Source of the DNA: Pseudomonadota bacterium
Lineage (GTDB): Bacteria > Myxococcota_A > Polyangia > Polyangiales > Polyangiaceae
Length of the DNA: 64,000 nucleotides
Direction: 5' to 3'
Assembly: GCA_023398955.1 (NCBI GenBank)
Contig: JAEWRL010000097.1
Location: 62,001-126,000, forward strand
Of this stretch, positions 36,501-45,278 are shown in pieces. Both the position numbers and the translations under genes were made by a program. The notes under the pieces were generated by a model that had not been told where the DNA came from, did not search any database, and was given only the letters and a program-made list of their open reading frames with translations. Each line of letters starts with the position of its first letter. Positions within the stretch are counted from its first letter, which is position 1.

Positions 36501-36675
36501 CACCGGTCCACCCCCTGAGGAGGCCAACGAGCAACCCGCCGCCCGAGCGCGCGAGCGCGCGGCCAGTGTCCGAGCGGCGGACTTCCTCGAAGCCACCCTG
36601 GGCTTGAGTGCAGCCGAAGCGCATGGCGAGAGCCGCCGCTGCCTCCGCTGTGACCTGCGCGCTGCAGAAAGATGA
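33517..36675 (+). CDS. hoxF: HoxF fused to a GltD-like flavoprotein (NAD(P)H dehydrogenase subunit)
   Basis: 1052 residues from ATG 33517 with GGTGAG 6 bases upstream. Residues about 25-110 are a thioredoxin-like [2Fe-2S] module (TGCLGNC); 110-550 NuoF-like: GRGGAGYPTALKW (~199-211), GDPGAYMNRN FMN site, SCGKCVPC [4Fe-4S] ~488-494. From about 560 a GltD-type Fer4 module (CENSCPLHIN, CQHPCSTRC) leads into an FAD/NAD(P) oxidoreductase with GAGPTGLTAA (679) and IGGGNAAIDSART. The chain would pass electrons between NAD(P)H and the hydrogenase through extra centres. The fusion suggests use of a second flavin/pyridine nucleotide site, perhaps electron bifurcation; that is inference. Confidence 0.93.
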   Translation: MTRIEDPNAFSAARAAGLEKLLPTVPRITVGVGTCGRGNGAQAVLEAFADSITRRGLDIRLGPTGCLGNCSEEPLVNVLLPGKPLVVLRKVTVADVGRVIDALVAGEVPAELALCKIEEWDHVTGALHYGAGLPDLLQWHEVPFFSGQKRIVLRNCGIIHPTDVEESLAVGTYSALYKALSDASPASIIDQLKLAKLRGRGGAGYPTALKWESLRLARSQTKYIICNADEGDPGAYMNRNEIESDPHSLIEGMVIGGFVTGASRGIVYVRAEYPLAVTRLQTAIEEAAARGLLGSNILGRGFDFELQIVEGAGAFVCGEETALIHSLEGKPGRPRPRPPYPAEHGLFGQPTNINNVETWYNVAPIVLRGPAWFAETGSAKSPGTKVFSLVGKVQRTGLVEIPLGTPLRTFVYDVGGGALPGKTVKAVQTGGPSGGCIPGSLLDTPVDYESLALLGSIMGSGGMVVMDDDTCMVDVARYFVEFTHAESCGKCVPCRAGLDQALRLLGRLTAGSGHAEDLETLRDLCCLMQDLSLCGLGQTAANPVLSALKYFPEEFDYHIRERRCRAGVCTDLALSPCENSCPLHINIPQFLELLQQDRVEDAFLSLVLDNPLPASTGRVCQHPCSTRCRRAGLDEPVNMRDVHRYIADTVHSSPRYEQLIARVLQRKRPPTGRTVAVVGAGPTGLTAAYYLALLGHAVTVYDSRAAAGGMLRYALPEYRLPEAVLERELALFDALGIIFRFNTVVGENLSLSDIGSQHDATFLSIGTWSESWVHMAGTELRGVMPALSFLEGVARRVDIELGGHVVVIGGGNAAIDSARTAVRLGAAATVVYRRGRSEMPAIAEEVRAAEEEGVELVFHAAPQRILGTEAGRVRALESVRTRPGSFDASGRRAPIVTDEVLLLPCSTVVLAVGEGIDQRFLKGSGLKLCPNGRGLEVDLHTLETSRKNFYAGGDLITGASNVSNAMGFGKRAARNIDLRLTGGDGWAKLWPDFGVTGPPPEEANEQPAARARERAASVRAADFLEATLGLSAAEAHGESRRCLRCDLRAAER

Positions 36676-36694
36676 AAGACAGGCGGGAAGCACA

Positions 36695-37405
36695 ATGAGC
36701 GGAGAGATCTCGATCTACATCGACGGAGAGCAGGTCACGGCGAGCGCTGGCGCTTCAGTCTTCGAAGCTGCCCGCCGCGCGAACAGGCCCATTCCCGGAC
36801 TGTGCCAGATGCAAGGGATTGCCCCGGTTGGAGCATGTCGGCTCTGCGTCGTCGAGCTCGCTGGCACGAGCCGCCTCCTCACGTCCTGCACCACACCTGC
36901 CCAAGACGGCATGGCGGTCATCACGGACTCACCGCGCCTACGCGCATATCGGCGAATGGTCGTCGAGCTCTTGCTCGCGGAGGGAAACCATGTCTGTTCG
37001 GTGTGTGTCTCCAACAACCATTGCGAGCTTCAGGCATTGGCTGCTGACCTTGGTGTCACCCGCGTGCGTTTCAGCAATGCACACCCCAAGCACGGTGTCG
37101 ACGTATCGCACCCGCGCTTCGTTCTGGACCGGAATCGCTGCATCCTTTGCACGCGATGCGTGCGTGTGTGCGCCGAGATCGAGGGCGCGAGCGTCTGGGA
37201 CCTCATGGGGAGGGGCGCGAGCGCGCGCCTCATTGCAGACATGAACCAGCCCTGGGGTGACGCCAAGAGCTGCACGGGTTGTGGCAAGTGCGTTGAAGCG
37301 TGTCCTACCGGTGCTCTCGCCGAGAAGGGGTTCGCTGGTTCGGAGATGATCAAGCACCCGGAGCGCATCGCCGACCTGGTACTTCGCCGCCGGAGCGCGC
37401 CATGA
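36695..37405 (+). CDS. hoxU: HoxU diaphorase Fe-S subunit
   Basis: 236 residues; the ATG at 36695 follows a GGGAAG and starts the ferredoxin fold, although the frame is open further upstream. Domains: [2Fe-2S] (CQMQGIAPVGACRLC), NuoG-type His/Cys cluster (H-x3-C region in LLAEGNHVCSVC), then two [4Fe-4S] clusters (CILCTRCVRVC and CTGCGKCVEACPTGAL). It moves electrons from HoxF to HoxY. It overlaps hoxY by four bases (ATGA). Confidence 0.93.
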   Translation: MSGEISIYIDGEQVTASAGASVFEAARRANRPIPGLCQMQGIAPVGACRLCVVELAGTSRLLTSCTTPAQDGMAVITDSPRLRAYRRMVVELLLAEGNHVCSVCVSNNHCELQALAADLGVTRVRFSNAHPKHGVDVSHPRFVLDRNRCILCTRCVRVCAEIEGASVWDLMGRGASARLIADMNQPWGDAKSCTGCGKCVEACPTGALAEKGFAGSEMIKHPERIADLVLRRRSAP

Positions 37406-37962
37406 CGGACGTCACGCGGCAGGACGAGATCCAAACGCAAAAGGCCCGGCTCGCGACCGTGTGGTTGGACGGCTGCTCCGGTTGCCACATGTCGCTGCTC
37501 GACATGGACGAGACCCTGCTCGCCATCGCACCGCGTGTCGCGTTGGTGTTCAGCCCCCTCGTAGATACCCATGAGTTCCCAAGCGACGTCGACATCACGC
37601 TCGTAGAAGGAGCCGTCAGCAACGAAGCAGATCTCGCCATGGCGAAGCAGCTTCGCACGGCTTCACGGCTCGTGGTGGCCCTCGGTGACTGCGCCGTCAC
37701 GGCAAACGTGCCGGGCATGCGAAACACTGTTTCAGTATCCGCGCTGCTCGCGCGTGTATACGCCTCGGGCTCTGACCCGTCGAAGGCCCCAGCGGAGCGT
37801 GTTCCCCCGCTGCTACCACGGGCACTCCCGCTTCACGAGGTCATCCAGGTGGATCTCCACATCCCCGGGTGCCCCCCCAGGCCCGCAACGCTCGTTCACG
37901 TGCTCACCGAGCTACTCGCCGGGAGGCAGCCGTCTTTGGCTGGTCGCGTGAAGTTCGGATAG
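37402..37962 (+). CDS. hoxY: HoxY [NiFe]-hydrogenase small subunit
   Basis: 186 residues, cytoplasmic, no signal peptide. Proximal cluster Cys: CSGCHMSLLD, then DCAVTANVPGMRN and PGCPPRP. The 30-residue lead is charged. It pairs with HoxH as the hydrogenase core, with HoxU as electron partner. Start ATG 37402 overlaps HoxU. Confidence 0.95.
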   Translation: MTDVTRQDEIQTQKARLATVWLDGCSGCHMSLLDMDETLLAIAPRVALVFSPLVDTHEFPSDVDITLVEGAVSNEADLAMAKQLRTASRLVVALGDCAVTANVPGMRNTVSVSALLARVYASGSDPSKAPAERVPPLLPRALPLHEVIQVDLHIPGCPPRPATLVHVLTELLAGRQPSLAGRVKFG

Positions 37963-37976
37963 CTCAGGGAAGACCT

Positions 37977-39407
37977 ATGCCTCGCACCGTCGTCATTCCG
38001 CACGTCAGCCGCATTGAAGGGCACGCTCAAATCACCATAGACCTCGATGACAGAGGGGAGGTCAGCGACGCCCGTTTGCATGTTACTCAGCTGCGAGGGT
38101 TCGAGAAGTTCACCGAGGGACGGCCGTTCTACGAGATGCCATCCATTACCGCTCGCATTTGCGGAATCTGCCCGATAAGCCATTCGCTCGCCTCGGTCAA
38201 AGCCTGCGAGCAGATTATGGCGGTTCGGATCCCACCGGCTGCAAGCAAGCTTCGTGAGTTGATTCACTACGCTCAGTTCGTCCAATCACATGCTCTGAGC
38301 TTCTTCCACCTTTCCGGCCCGGACCTCGTGCTTGGCATGGATGCCGAGCCCAGCAGCCGCAACGTGCTCGGACTCGCGGAGCGGCATCCAGAGGTCGCCC
38401 GGGATGGCATCGAGCTTCGGCGCTTCGGGCAAGGAATCATTCAGCGTCTCGCCGGGCAGCGGATTCACCCGACCTGGATCGTACCAGGCGGCGTCAGCAG
38501 TCCTCTGACCGAGGAGGCTCGCGATGAGATCCGCGGCGAGCTGCCCGCAGCGCTGGCCATCGCGCGACGGGCCATCGCGCTGCTCAAGCGTCTCTTGCCC
38601 GGATTCTCGGCGGAGATTGCCAGCTTCTCCAATCTGGAGACCCTGTACGCAGCGCTCGTGGACAAGGCAGGCCGGCTGCAGATCTACGATGGCGGACTCT
38701 CCTTTCGCTCGAGCTGCGGCGACGTCCTCACTACCCTGGATGATCCAAGCGAGTATGCCAGCGCGATTGCAGAGACCACCCTCTCCGATTCCTACATGAA
38801 GGCGCCCTTCTTCCGAGCTTTGGGCGCGGAGTCGGGCGTCTATCGTGTCGGCCCCCTTGCGCGACTCAACGTGGCGGAGTTCTGCGGAACGCCGGAGGCG
38901 GACGCCGAGCTCACGGAGTTTCGCACGCTGTTCGGACGCTTTCCAACGAGCGGCTTCCTCTATCATTACGCGCGGCTCATCGAGTCACTGTGGTGCCTCG
39001 AGAGGATTGGCACGCTCTTGGATGACCCCGCACTCGTGGACCGGCACGTCCGGGCCCACTCGGGCGTCAACAGCGCTGCGGGCGTAGGAATCATCGAAGC
39101 GCCACGCGGCACATTGATCCACCACTACCGCGTCAACGACGGCGGCGCGATCACGTGGACCAATCTAATCGTGGCGACGGGACACAACACACTTGCAATG
39201 AACCATGGGGTAAAGCAGGTGGCGCGGCAGTTCGTCAAGAATGGCGAGATGGAGGATGGAATCCTCAACAGGGTCAGTGCCGTCGTTCGCGCCTACGATC
39301 CATGCCTGAGCTGCGCAACGCACGCCGTTGGACGTCCGGCCATACGTGTTGATCTCCGAGACTCCGACGGCGTCATCTGCCGATCCTTGACCACCCGCGA
39401 CGCTTGA
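37977..39407 (+). CDS. hoxH: HoxH [NiFe]-hydrogenase large subunit
   Basis: 476 residues from ATG 37977 (GGGAAG upstream). L1 RICGICPISH and L2 DPCLSCATH contribute the four Ni-Fe Cys. About 25 residues follow the terminal His, which a maturation endopeptidase (HoxW/HyaD type) should remove before activity. Group 3-like bidirectional, NAD(P)-linked by context. No hyp, hoxW or hoxN genes are in the window. It is convergent with the cbb3 cluster end. Confidence 0.95.
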   Translation: MPRTVVIPHVSRIEGHAQITIDLDDRGEVSDARLHVTQLRGFEKFTEGRPFYEMPSITARICGICPISHSLASVKACEQIMAVRIPPAASKLRELIHYAQFVQSHALSFFHLSGPDLVLGMDAEPSSRNVLGLAERHPEVARDGIELRRFGQGIIQRLAGQRIHPTWIVPGGVSSPLTEEARDEIRGELPAALAIARRAIALLKRLLPGFSAEIASFSNLETLYAALVDKAGRLQIYDGGLSFRSSCGDVLTTLDDPSEYASAIAETTLSDSYMKAPFFRALGAESGVYRVGPLARLNVAEFCGTPEADAELTEFRTLFGRFPTSGFLYHYARLIESLWCLERIGTLLDDPALVDRHVRAHSGVNSAAGVGIIEAPRGTLIHHYRVNDGGAITWTNLIVATGHNTLAMNHGVKQVARQFVKNGEMEDGILNRVSAVVRAYDPCLSCATHAVGRPAIRVDLRDSDGVICRSLTTRDA

Positions 39408-39437
39408 CGCAACGCCGCGGGACCTCATTGGGTCGAT

Positions 39438-39638
39438 TCAGCGTCGCGGGTTCGCGCCCCTCTTGGGAACAGCGACCTCGGTGTCCCGCGGAGCGAGGAC
39501 GTCGTCATCGTGCAGGATGCGAACCGCTGGCGTCTTCAGGTCGTCAAACTGTCCACACCGCGACGCCCAAAGAAATGCCCAGACGGCGACAGCGCTGAGG
39601 AGCAACGCGAGCGGCAGTACGAGAAAGAGGACAGTCAC
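39438..39638 (-). CDS. ccoS: CcoS, cbb3 oxidase maturation protein
   Basis: 66 residues from a GTG overlapping the ccoI stop (GTGA). One N-terminal membrane helix (VLFLVLPLALLLSAVAVWAFLW) and short FDDLKTPAVRILHDD motif, as in CcoS (heme insertion into CcoN). Confidence 0.9.
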   Translation of the reverse strand: MTVLFLVLPLALLLSAVAVWAFLWASRCGQFDDLKTPAVRILHDDDVLAPRDTEVAVPKRGANPRR

Positions 39639-42139
39639 GGTGACGCATCGAAGCTTCTAGCACGAAACGAGCTCGTGAGGACCGTCAGGGAGCTCAGCGG
39701 CATCAAAAGCGCAGCCAGCAAGGGTCCGATCACTCCCGCCATGGCGAGCGCCACGCCGACGGCGTTGTACGCCAAGGAGAAGACGAGGTTACGGCGAACG
39801 GTTCGCATAGCTCGCCTGGCACCCCGAACCAGGGCCAAGACGGGCTCTATCCCCTCACGCGTCGCGAAAACGTGAGCCGCAGCAAGGCTGGCCTCCGCTC
39901 CGCCATGAACCGCGACCCCGACACTAGCGGCGGAAAGGGCGGCAGCATCATTGACCCCGTCCCCAACCATCAGCACGCTACCCTCACGGGCTGCCGCTTC
40001 AATGACCCTCAGCTTCTCTTCGGGCGAGGCACCGCCCTGCGCTGCTTCGAGCAATCCACCTAGTGCGTTGGCGACAGCGTCGACGACCGCCTGGTGATCC
40101 CCCGAGAGCACACGCAGTCGGTATCCAAGCCGCCTAAGCTCGTCGAGCGATGGCTTCGCTTCCGCACGCAAGGGGTCGCCCAAGCCGGCGACAACCTCGA
40201 CAGCGCCATCCACAGCGACCAGAACCGGTGACAGCGCCCGACGCGTGGCACGCTGGACCGCCGCGTCCACCCACGGGGCGGCTGTGGCTGCCCCGAGGAC
40301 GAACACAGGAGAGCCGACGAGCAGCTCTCTTCCATCCACCCGAGCCGCCACCCCTGCACCGACGCGGTGTTCAACGTGTTCGACGTGGCCACAGTGTGCC
40401 GGTGCCCCGCCTTCGACCGGTTCAGGGATGGCCCTCGAGAACGCACGAGCAACCGGATGCGCAGAATGGGACTCGATCGCGCGAATGTGCGGCTTCAGTG
40501 ACTCGTCTCCCTCGTAGGAGACGAGTTCGAGCCGACCTTGGGTCAGCGTGCCGGTCTTGTCAAAGACGATGAGTCCGGGACGCGCAACGAGCTCTATCAC
40601 CTCACCACCCTTGATGAGCAGACCCGCGCGGGCAGCACGCCCCAGCGCCACACTGACAGCCAATGGTGTCGCCATCCCCAACGCGCACGGACAGCTCACG
40701 ACGAGCAACGCTACAGCGTGTTCGACGGCTCTGCTCGAGTCGATGAATAGCCAAAGGCCCACCGTAACCAGAGCGAGACCCAATACGACGACGACGAACC
40801 ATGCCGAGATGCGGTCGGCGAGTTCCACCACGGGGGGACGACGCTCGGCAGCCGCCTCGACCTCCTTCATGATCTGCGCGACGCGGGTCTCCTCCCCGGT
40901 CTTGTCTGCAACCATGACGAGGCGCGCAGACAGGTTCGTCGATCCCGCGTAAACGAAGCTCCCTGGTCCAACTGGCTCTGGGCGCGACTCTCCCGTCAGC
41001 AGGGACCCGTCCATTGCAGAGTAGCCGTCCACGATACGACCATCCACAGGAACGGACCCCCCGGCGAGGATCTCGAGCTTGTCCCCGGGCACCAGCGACT
41101 CGGCGGGCACCTCGCGCGCCGCGTCACGGAACTCCCCTTCGCGAGGCAGAAGACGTGCCGAAGAGGGGGCAAGCGAGTACAGGAGCTCCGCGGCAGCATA
41201 AGCGACGTGTTGCTGCTTTCGCTGGAGCCAACGCCCAACGAGCAAGAGGAAGATCAGCACTGTGATTGAGTCGAAGTACACGTCGCCCTGGTCCAGGGCC
41301 GTCGCGTAGGCGCCCCAGGCGAAGCCCGCAAGGATGCCGATGCTGATGGGGATGTCCATGTGCGATGCACGAGCCTTCACTGCACCCCAGGCACCTCGAA
41401 AGAACACGCTCGCGCTCCACAACACGGCTGGCGTGCTCACGAGCAGACTGCCCCACCGGAAGAGGAGGCGGTACTGCTGCTCCATGCCGGAGAACGCACC
41501 ACCGTACAGGGCCGCCGACATCAGCATCACGTTGCCAGCCGCCGCCCCCGCGACGGCCATACGAGCGAGCAGCGCACGATCCTCACGGCGCCGCAGCTCG
41601 GCCGCGCGTCGCCCCCGCTGCGGATGTGAGCGATAGCCCACCGCGTCCAGAGCCCGAGCGAGCTCGCTCAGCTTCGCCTCCCGAGCGTCGAAGGTGAGCT
41701 TCACCGTAGAGCGTCCGGCATCCAGTCTTGCCTCGCGCGCGCCTGGGCAAGCCAACGCGACTTTCTCAATGAGCCAGACGCAGGCAGAACAATGCACCCC
41801 CTCGAGGTAGAGCTCCGCTTGCGTCAGCCCCTCGGTAGTGGATGTGCAATAGAGCTGGTGGAACGCCGGCTCATCGAACTCCTCGAATCCGCGCCCTGTC
41901 GGCGTGGCGCGCCGCCCCTGTTCTCCAGCGGCCTCTCGGTAGGAGTAGTACCGACCAAGGCCGGCGCCCTGGATCACTGCGTAGACGGCGCGGCAGCCGC
42001 TACAGCAGAACTGCTGAGACGCTGAAGGCTCCCGCGCCGCCTCGGGTACGGGCAACCCGCAATGGGTGCAAAGCAGGTCTGGTGATGCGCTTCCCGGCGC
42101 TCCACGACGATCCGCGCCGGCTAACCCCGCGCCCATCAA
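39635..42139 (-). CDS. ccoI: CcoI copper-transporting P-type ATPase
   Basis: 834 residues. Supplies copper to the CuB site of cbb3. N-terminal CTHCGLP and FCCSGCRAVYAVI Cys motifs, GVHCSACVWLIEK (HMA-like), about eight membrane helices, SCPCALGMATPLA (ion-binding CPC), phosphorylation DKTGTLTQG, TGES and GDGVNDAAAL hinge. Start ATG 42139 overlaps the fixH TGA (ATGA). It has no other metal-specific oddity. Confidence 0.95.
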   Translation of the reverse strand: MMGAGLAGADRRGAPGSASPDLLCTHCGLPVPEAAREPSASQQFCCSGCRAVYAVIQGAGLGRYYSYREAAGEQGRRATPTGRGFEEFDEPAFHQLYCTSTTEGLTQAELYLEGVHCSACVWLIEKVALACPGAREARLDAGRSTVKLTFDAREAKLSELARALDAVGYRSHPQRGRRAAELRRREDRALLARMAVAGAAAGNVMLMSAALYGGAFSGMEQQYRLLFRWGSLLVSTPAVLWSASVFFRGAWGAVKARASHMDIPISIGILAGFAWGAYATALDQGDVYFDSITVLIFLLLVGRWLQRKQQHVAYAAAELLYSLAPSSARLLPREGEFRDAAREVPAESLVPGDKLEILAGGSVPVDGRIVDGYSAMDGSLLTGESRPEPVGPGSFVYAGSTNLSARLVMVADKTGEETRVAQIMKEVEAAAERRPPVVELADRISAWFVVVVLGLALVTVGLWLFIDSSRAVEHAVALLVVSCPCALGMATPLAVSVALGRAARAGLLIKGGEVIELVARPGLIVFDKTGTLTQGRLELVSYEGDESLKPHIRAIESHSAHPVARAFSRAIPEPVEGGAPAHCGHVEHVEHRVGAGVAARVDGRELLVGSPVFVLGAATAAPWVDAAVQRATRRALSPVLVAVDGAVEVVAGLGDPLRAEAKPSLDELRRLGYRLRVLSGDHQAVVDAVANALGGLLEAAQGGASPEEKLRVIEAAAREGSVLMVGDGVNDAAALSAASVGVAVHGGAEASLAAAHVFATREGIEPVLALVRGARRAMRTVRRNLVFSLAYNAVGVALAMAGVIGPLLAALLMPLSSLTVLTSSFRARSFDASP

Positions 42140-42699
42140 ACCTCCGGAGCGTCGTGCCGCAGCACCGAGGTGAAACGATCGGAGCCGTGCACGACAAGGA
42201 ACCTAAACTCCCACAAACCTGGGCGTCTCATCGGCAGGTAGCCGACGTAGCGCGGTCCCTCGGGGTGGAGCGGAGCCTGCAGGATGGTACCGGCGCGCGC
42301 GTTATGAAAGGCCTTCACGTCTACGGTTGCACCTTCTATGGGAGTCCCGTCCCGCCCCGTCAACGCCACGTTCAGCTTGACACCGCCGGGCGTCACCTCG
42401 AGCTCGAGGCTCATGTTCCACCCCAGGCGAGTATTCTCGGCCCGCTGCGAAGCAGCCTCGTCCCAGGCCACCGCCTTACGGTAGTAGTCCTCCTCAATCG
42501 CGAACGAGGGGTCATCGATGGCGACAAATGCCATACCCCCGAGTCCGACGACCATCCCTACGAGGAGGACGACTGGCACCGCCGCCCAGAAGCGCGCTTG
42601 CCGTAATCGTTGCCGCTGGCGCGCCGCGCTGCGAGCATCGGGCTCACCCGTCGGCGCTGTCGACGACGGGATCTCCGACTGGGGCTCTGACTGCTGCAT
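42136..42699 (-). CDS. ccoH: FixH/CcoH-like oxidase assembly protein
   Basis: 187 residues, start chosen at ATG 42699 because AGGAG is 11 bases upstream (the longer frame begins with TTG). One membrane helix (FWAAVPVVLLVGMVVGLGG) and a periplasmic domain beginning VAIDDPSFAIEEDYYRKAVAWDE, the FixH signature; then GLWEFRF. It helps assemble cbb3. Confidence 0.9.
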   Translation of the reverse strand: MQQSEPQSEIPSSTAPTGEPDARSAARQRQRLRQARFWAAVPVVLLVGMVVGLGGMAFVAIDDPSFAIEEDYYRKAVAWDEAASQRAENTRLGWNMSLELEVTPGGVKLNVALTGRDGTPIEGATVDVKAFHNARAGTILQAPLHPEGPRYVGYLPMRRPGLWEFRFLVVHGSDRFTSVLRHDAPEV

Positions 42700-42731
42700 G
42701 CCGATCGCGCTCCTTTTCTCCAAGAATCAGC

Positions 42732-44141
42732 CTAGCTCCCCGCTGGCGCTGGCGCTGGCGAGCCGAAGGGTGCCAGCAAGCGGTAGGTCTCGATCGCCTC
42801 GAAGCCCGCCTCGTCGGTGATCCGAAACTCCACCTCGCGCTGGCCATCCACGAAAAGGGAAGGCGGTGCCATTACGAACACTGTCGTCGTCTCCCTTTCG
42901 TTCGCCGCGACCGGAAGTGGGTTGATCGGGGCTATCAACTGCGCGCCGTCGGCCCTGAGCAGGTCCACGCGGTACTCGCGATCAGCCCCGCTTCGATTCT
43001 CGATTTTTATCCGTATCTGGTTGCGAACCTGGTCCCCTTGCAACACGTACGGAGCGCTGAGACCCCGCAGGACCGTGACGTCAGCACTCGCTTGACCCAC
43101 CAGCAACGTCAATAGGGCCCCGGCAAAGACAACGAACAACCCTGTGTAAAGCCCGATTCGCCAGCGCCACCAGCGGTGCTTCGTGGGTGTGTTGCTCTCG
43201 AGGGTAGCCTGTGAGCTGAAGCGAACGAGTCCCCGCGGCCGGCGCAGGCGGTCCATGACGCTATCGCAGGCATCGACACACTGCGCACATGCAATACACT
43301 CGAGCTGCAGGCCATCTCGAATATCGATGCCCGTTGGGCAAGCGACCACGCAGCTATTGCATTCTACGCAGTCCCCCTTGCCAGGCGCCTTGTGCTTCCC
43401 CCGGTGACGCGGTTCGCCGCGACGAACGTCGTAGCCGACAATCAGAGAATGCCTGTCGAGCAGCACCGATTGAATCCGCGCATAAGGACAGGCGACGGTG
43501 CACATCTGCTCGCGGAAGTAGGCAAAATCGAAGAATACGAGCGCGGCGGTGACCATCATCACCAGGAAGGGCGTCGGATGCTCCAGCGGTGACCGCGACA
43601 TCCAGACGGCGAGGCGCTCGACGCCGACGAAGTACGCCAAGAAGACATTGCCAAGGCCAATGGCGAGAACCAGAAAAACAAGGTTCTTGAGCACCCGGCG
43701 CAGGTTCGGACCTCGGGCGTCTAGCCGCAGCTGCTGTGCTCGTGGCCCCTCCAGCCAGCGTTCGATGGGACGAAACAGGAGCTCCATGTAGACGGTCTGG
43801 GGACAAGCCCAACCGCACCATGCCCGGCCCAACAACGCGGTGATCCAAATGATGGCCAAGAGCGCCGTTAGAAGGAGCAGCATGAGCAGAACGCCATCTG
43901 TCGACAGGAATGTCCTTCCCAGCAGCGTGAACTCCCGCGCTGGGAGGTCGAGCAGGACGAGCGGCTTCCCTCCCACGCTGCCAAACGGAATCCCGACGAA
44001 AACAGCGATCAGAAACCATCCCGCGAGACGCCGGGCTTTGAAGAAGCGGCCGGCGAAGAGCTTGGGGCGAATCCGGTTCCGAGTGCCGTCCGCGTTCAGC
44101 GTGGGAAGGACGCGCTCAGGGGATTGCAATGCACCGCTCAT
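42732..44141 (-). CDS. ccoG: CcoG/FixG-like ferredoxin protein
   Basis: 469 residues. Membrane-bound polyferredoxin required for cbb3 assembly (Cu2+ reduction in CcoG). About five hydrophobic segments; CGWACPQTVYMELLFRPIE and CTVACPYARIQS, then two [4Fe-4S] sets CVECNSCVVACPTGI and CIACAQCVDACDSVMD. C-terminal Ig-like domain. 32 bases before ccoH. Confidence 0.95.
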   Translation of the reverse strand: MSGALQSPERVLPTLNADGTRNRIRPKLFAGRFFKARRLAGWFLIAVFVGIPFGSVGGKPLVLLDLPAREFTLLGRTFLSTDGVLLMLLLLTALLAIIWITALLGRAWCGWACPQTVYMELLFRPIERWLEGPRAQQLRLDARGPNLRRVLKNLVFLVLAIGLGNVFLAYFVGVERLAVWMSRSPLEHPTPFLVMMVTAALVFFDFAYFREQMCTVACPYARIQSVLLDRHSLIVGYDVRRGEPRHRGKHKAPGKGDCVECNSCVVACPTGIDIRDGLQLECIACAQCVDACDSVMDRLRRPRGLVRFSSQATLESNTPTKHRWWRWRIGLYTGLFVVFAGALLTLLVGQASADVTVLRGLSAPYVLQGDQVRNQIRIKIENRSGADREYRVDLLRADGAQLIAPINPLPVAANERETTTVFVMAPPSLFVDGQREVEFRITDEAGFEAIETYRLLAPFGSPAPAPAGS

Positions 44142-44277
44142 GACTCACCAATGGGCCAAGGTGTCGTGGCTTGCTGCGTTCCGGGCAGTGTGACCGACGT
44201 TTGTTGATGGCGCCGAAGAATTCGATTGCGGCAACGACCTTCGGACGCCGGCTTGTGGGTTTCCGGGCCGTCGCGCT
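44142..44277. other. Short gap in cco operon
   Basis: 136 bases between ccoG and ccoP; nothing recognised. Confidence 0.4.
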
Positions 44278-45057
44278 CTACTTCTCACCCGTCGTGGGCC
44301 CACGCCCCTGCTCAGGGCCGGAGCCCGCCGTGCTGTTCGGCGCGGGAGTCGGCGATTGGCTCGACGAGGTCGCCGCGGCGGCGGGAGGAGCTACTCTAGA
44401 TGGCTGTGCGCCTTCGGCCCCGGACGTCGTGGTGGCGTCTGGCGCTCCCGCCGGGCTCACCTTCTCGCCTTCCGGTGCTTTGCCAGCCAGCTCGGCCCCG
44501 CGCAGGGTGCCAGCGAAGGCCACCACCTGGCGGAGCTCTGTTGGAGACAGTTGCCGGCCCCATGCCGGCATTCCCTTTGCCGGCACACCGTCACGCACCA
44601 CTCCGTAGATATCCATCAGGGTGCCCTTGCCGTGTAGCCAGTAGGCATCGGTGAGGTTGGGTCCGATCAGACCTTGGCCGCCATCGGCGTGACATGCCTG
44701 GCACCGTGCCTGGTACACTTCGCGCCCTGCAGCCACGGCTCCGGTATTCGCCGCGAGTCGGGCCAAGCTCTCCTCACTAACTGTGTCCTTCATCGCCCGC
44801 TTCGCCTGCTCGGCTTCGAAGGCGGCAACCTCCTCCGCATAAGCCTCCTGCACGGACGCTCCCTGCCCACTGATGTGGTAGTGGAAATAGTAGAGGATCG
44901 CGAAGACGAAGGTCGCCCAGAAGATGTTCACCCACCACGCGGGCAAGGGATTATCGTACTCCTCGATTCCGTCGTAGCAATGCTCGAGGACATTGTCCTC
45001 GTAACGCGCCCCTTTCGAGCTGTCCTCCGATGGGGCGAGTCTTCCTTCTGCACTCAT
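44278..45057 (-). CDS. ccoP: CcoP-like subunit with one heme c
   Basis: 259 residues. N-terminal cytosolic tail, one helix (WWVNIFWATFVFAILYYF), and a single cytochrome c domain with CQACH and GMPAWG (axial Met). Typical CcoP has two CXXCH motifs; here only one is present. A Pro/Ala/Thr-rich C-terminal tail (about 60 residues) replaces the second domain. The start overlaps ccoQ's stop. Confidence 0.9.
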   Translation of the reverse strand: MSAEGRLAPSEDSSKGARYEDNVLEHCYDGIEEYDNPLPAWWVNIFWATFVFAILYYFHYHISGQGASVQEAYAEEVAAFEAEQAKRAMKDTVSEESLARLAANTGAVAAGREVYQARCQACHADGGQGLIGPNLTDAYWLHGKGTLMDIYGVVRDGVPAKGMPAWGRQLSPTELRQVVAFAGTLRGAELAGKAPEGEKVSPAGAPDATTTSGAEGAQPSRVAPPAAAATSSSQSPTPAPNSTAGSGPEQGRGPTTGEK

Positions 45058-45278
45058 CGGTCATGTCCTCCGGGCCGCGCCGTGACTCCTTCATCCGACT
45101 CGTCGCGAGCTCTGGCGCCGTCATCCAGCGGAAGCCCACGCGCGCGCTCCCAGGACTGACGGTTCCTCCGTGCGAATACCCACGCAAAGATGCAGAGAAA
45201 CACGATGAAGAACACGACGAGCGCCACCTCCGCGTAGCCGGAAAGACCCGTCGCCCCCATCACGTCGCTGAGCTTCAT
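45054..45278 (-). CDS. ccoQ: CcoQ small subunit
   Basis: 74 residues with one helix (VALVVFFIVFLCIFAWVFA) followed by a charged cytosolic tail. Position between ccoNO and ccoP, and ATGA overlap on both sides, identify it as CcoQ/FixQ. Confidence 0.85.
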   Translation of the reverse strand: MKLSDVMGATGLSGYAEVALVVFFIVFLCIFAWVFARRNRQSWERARGLPLDDGARARDESDEGVTARPGGHDR

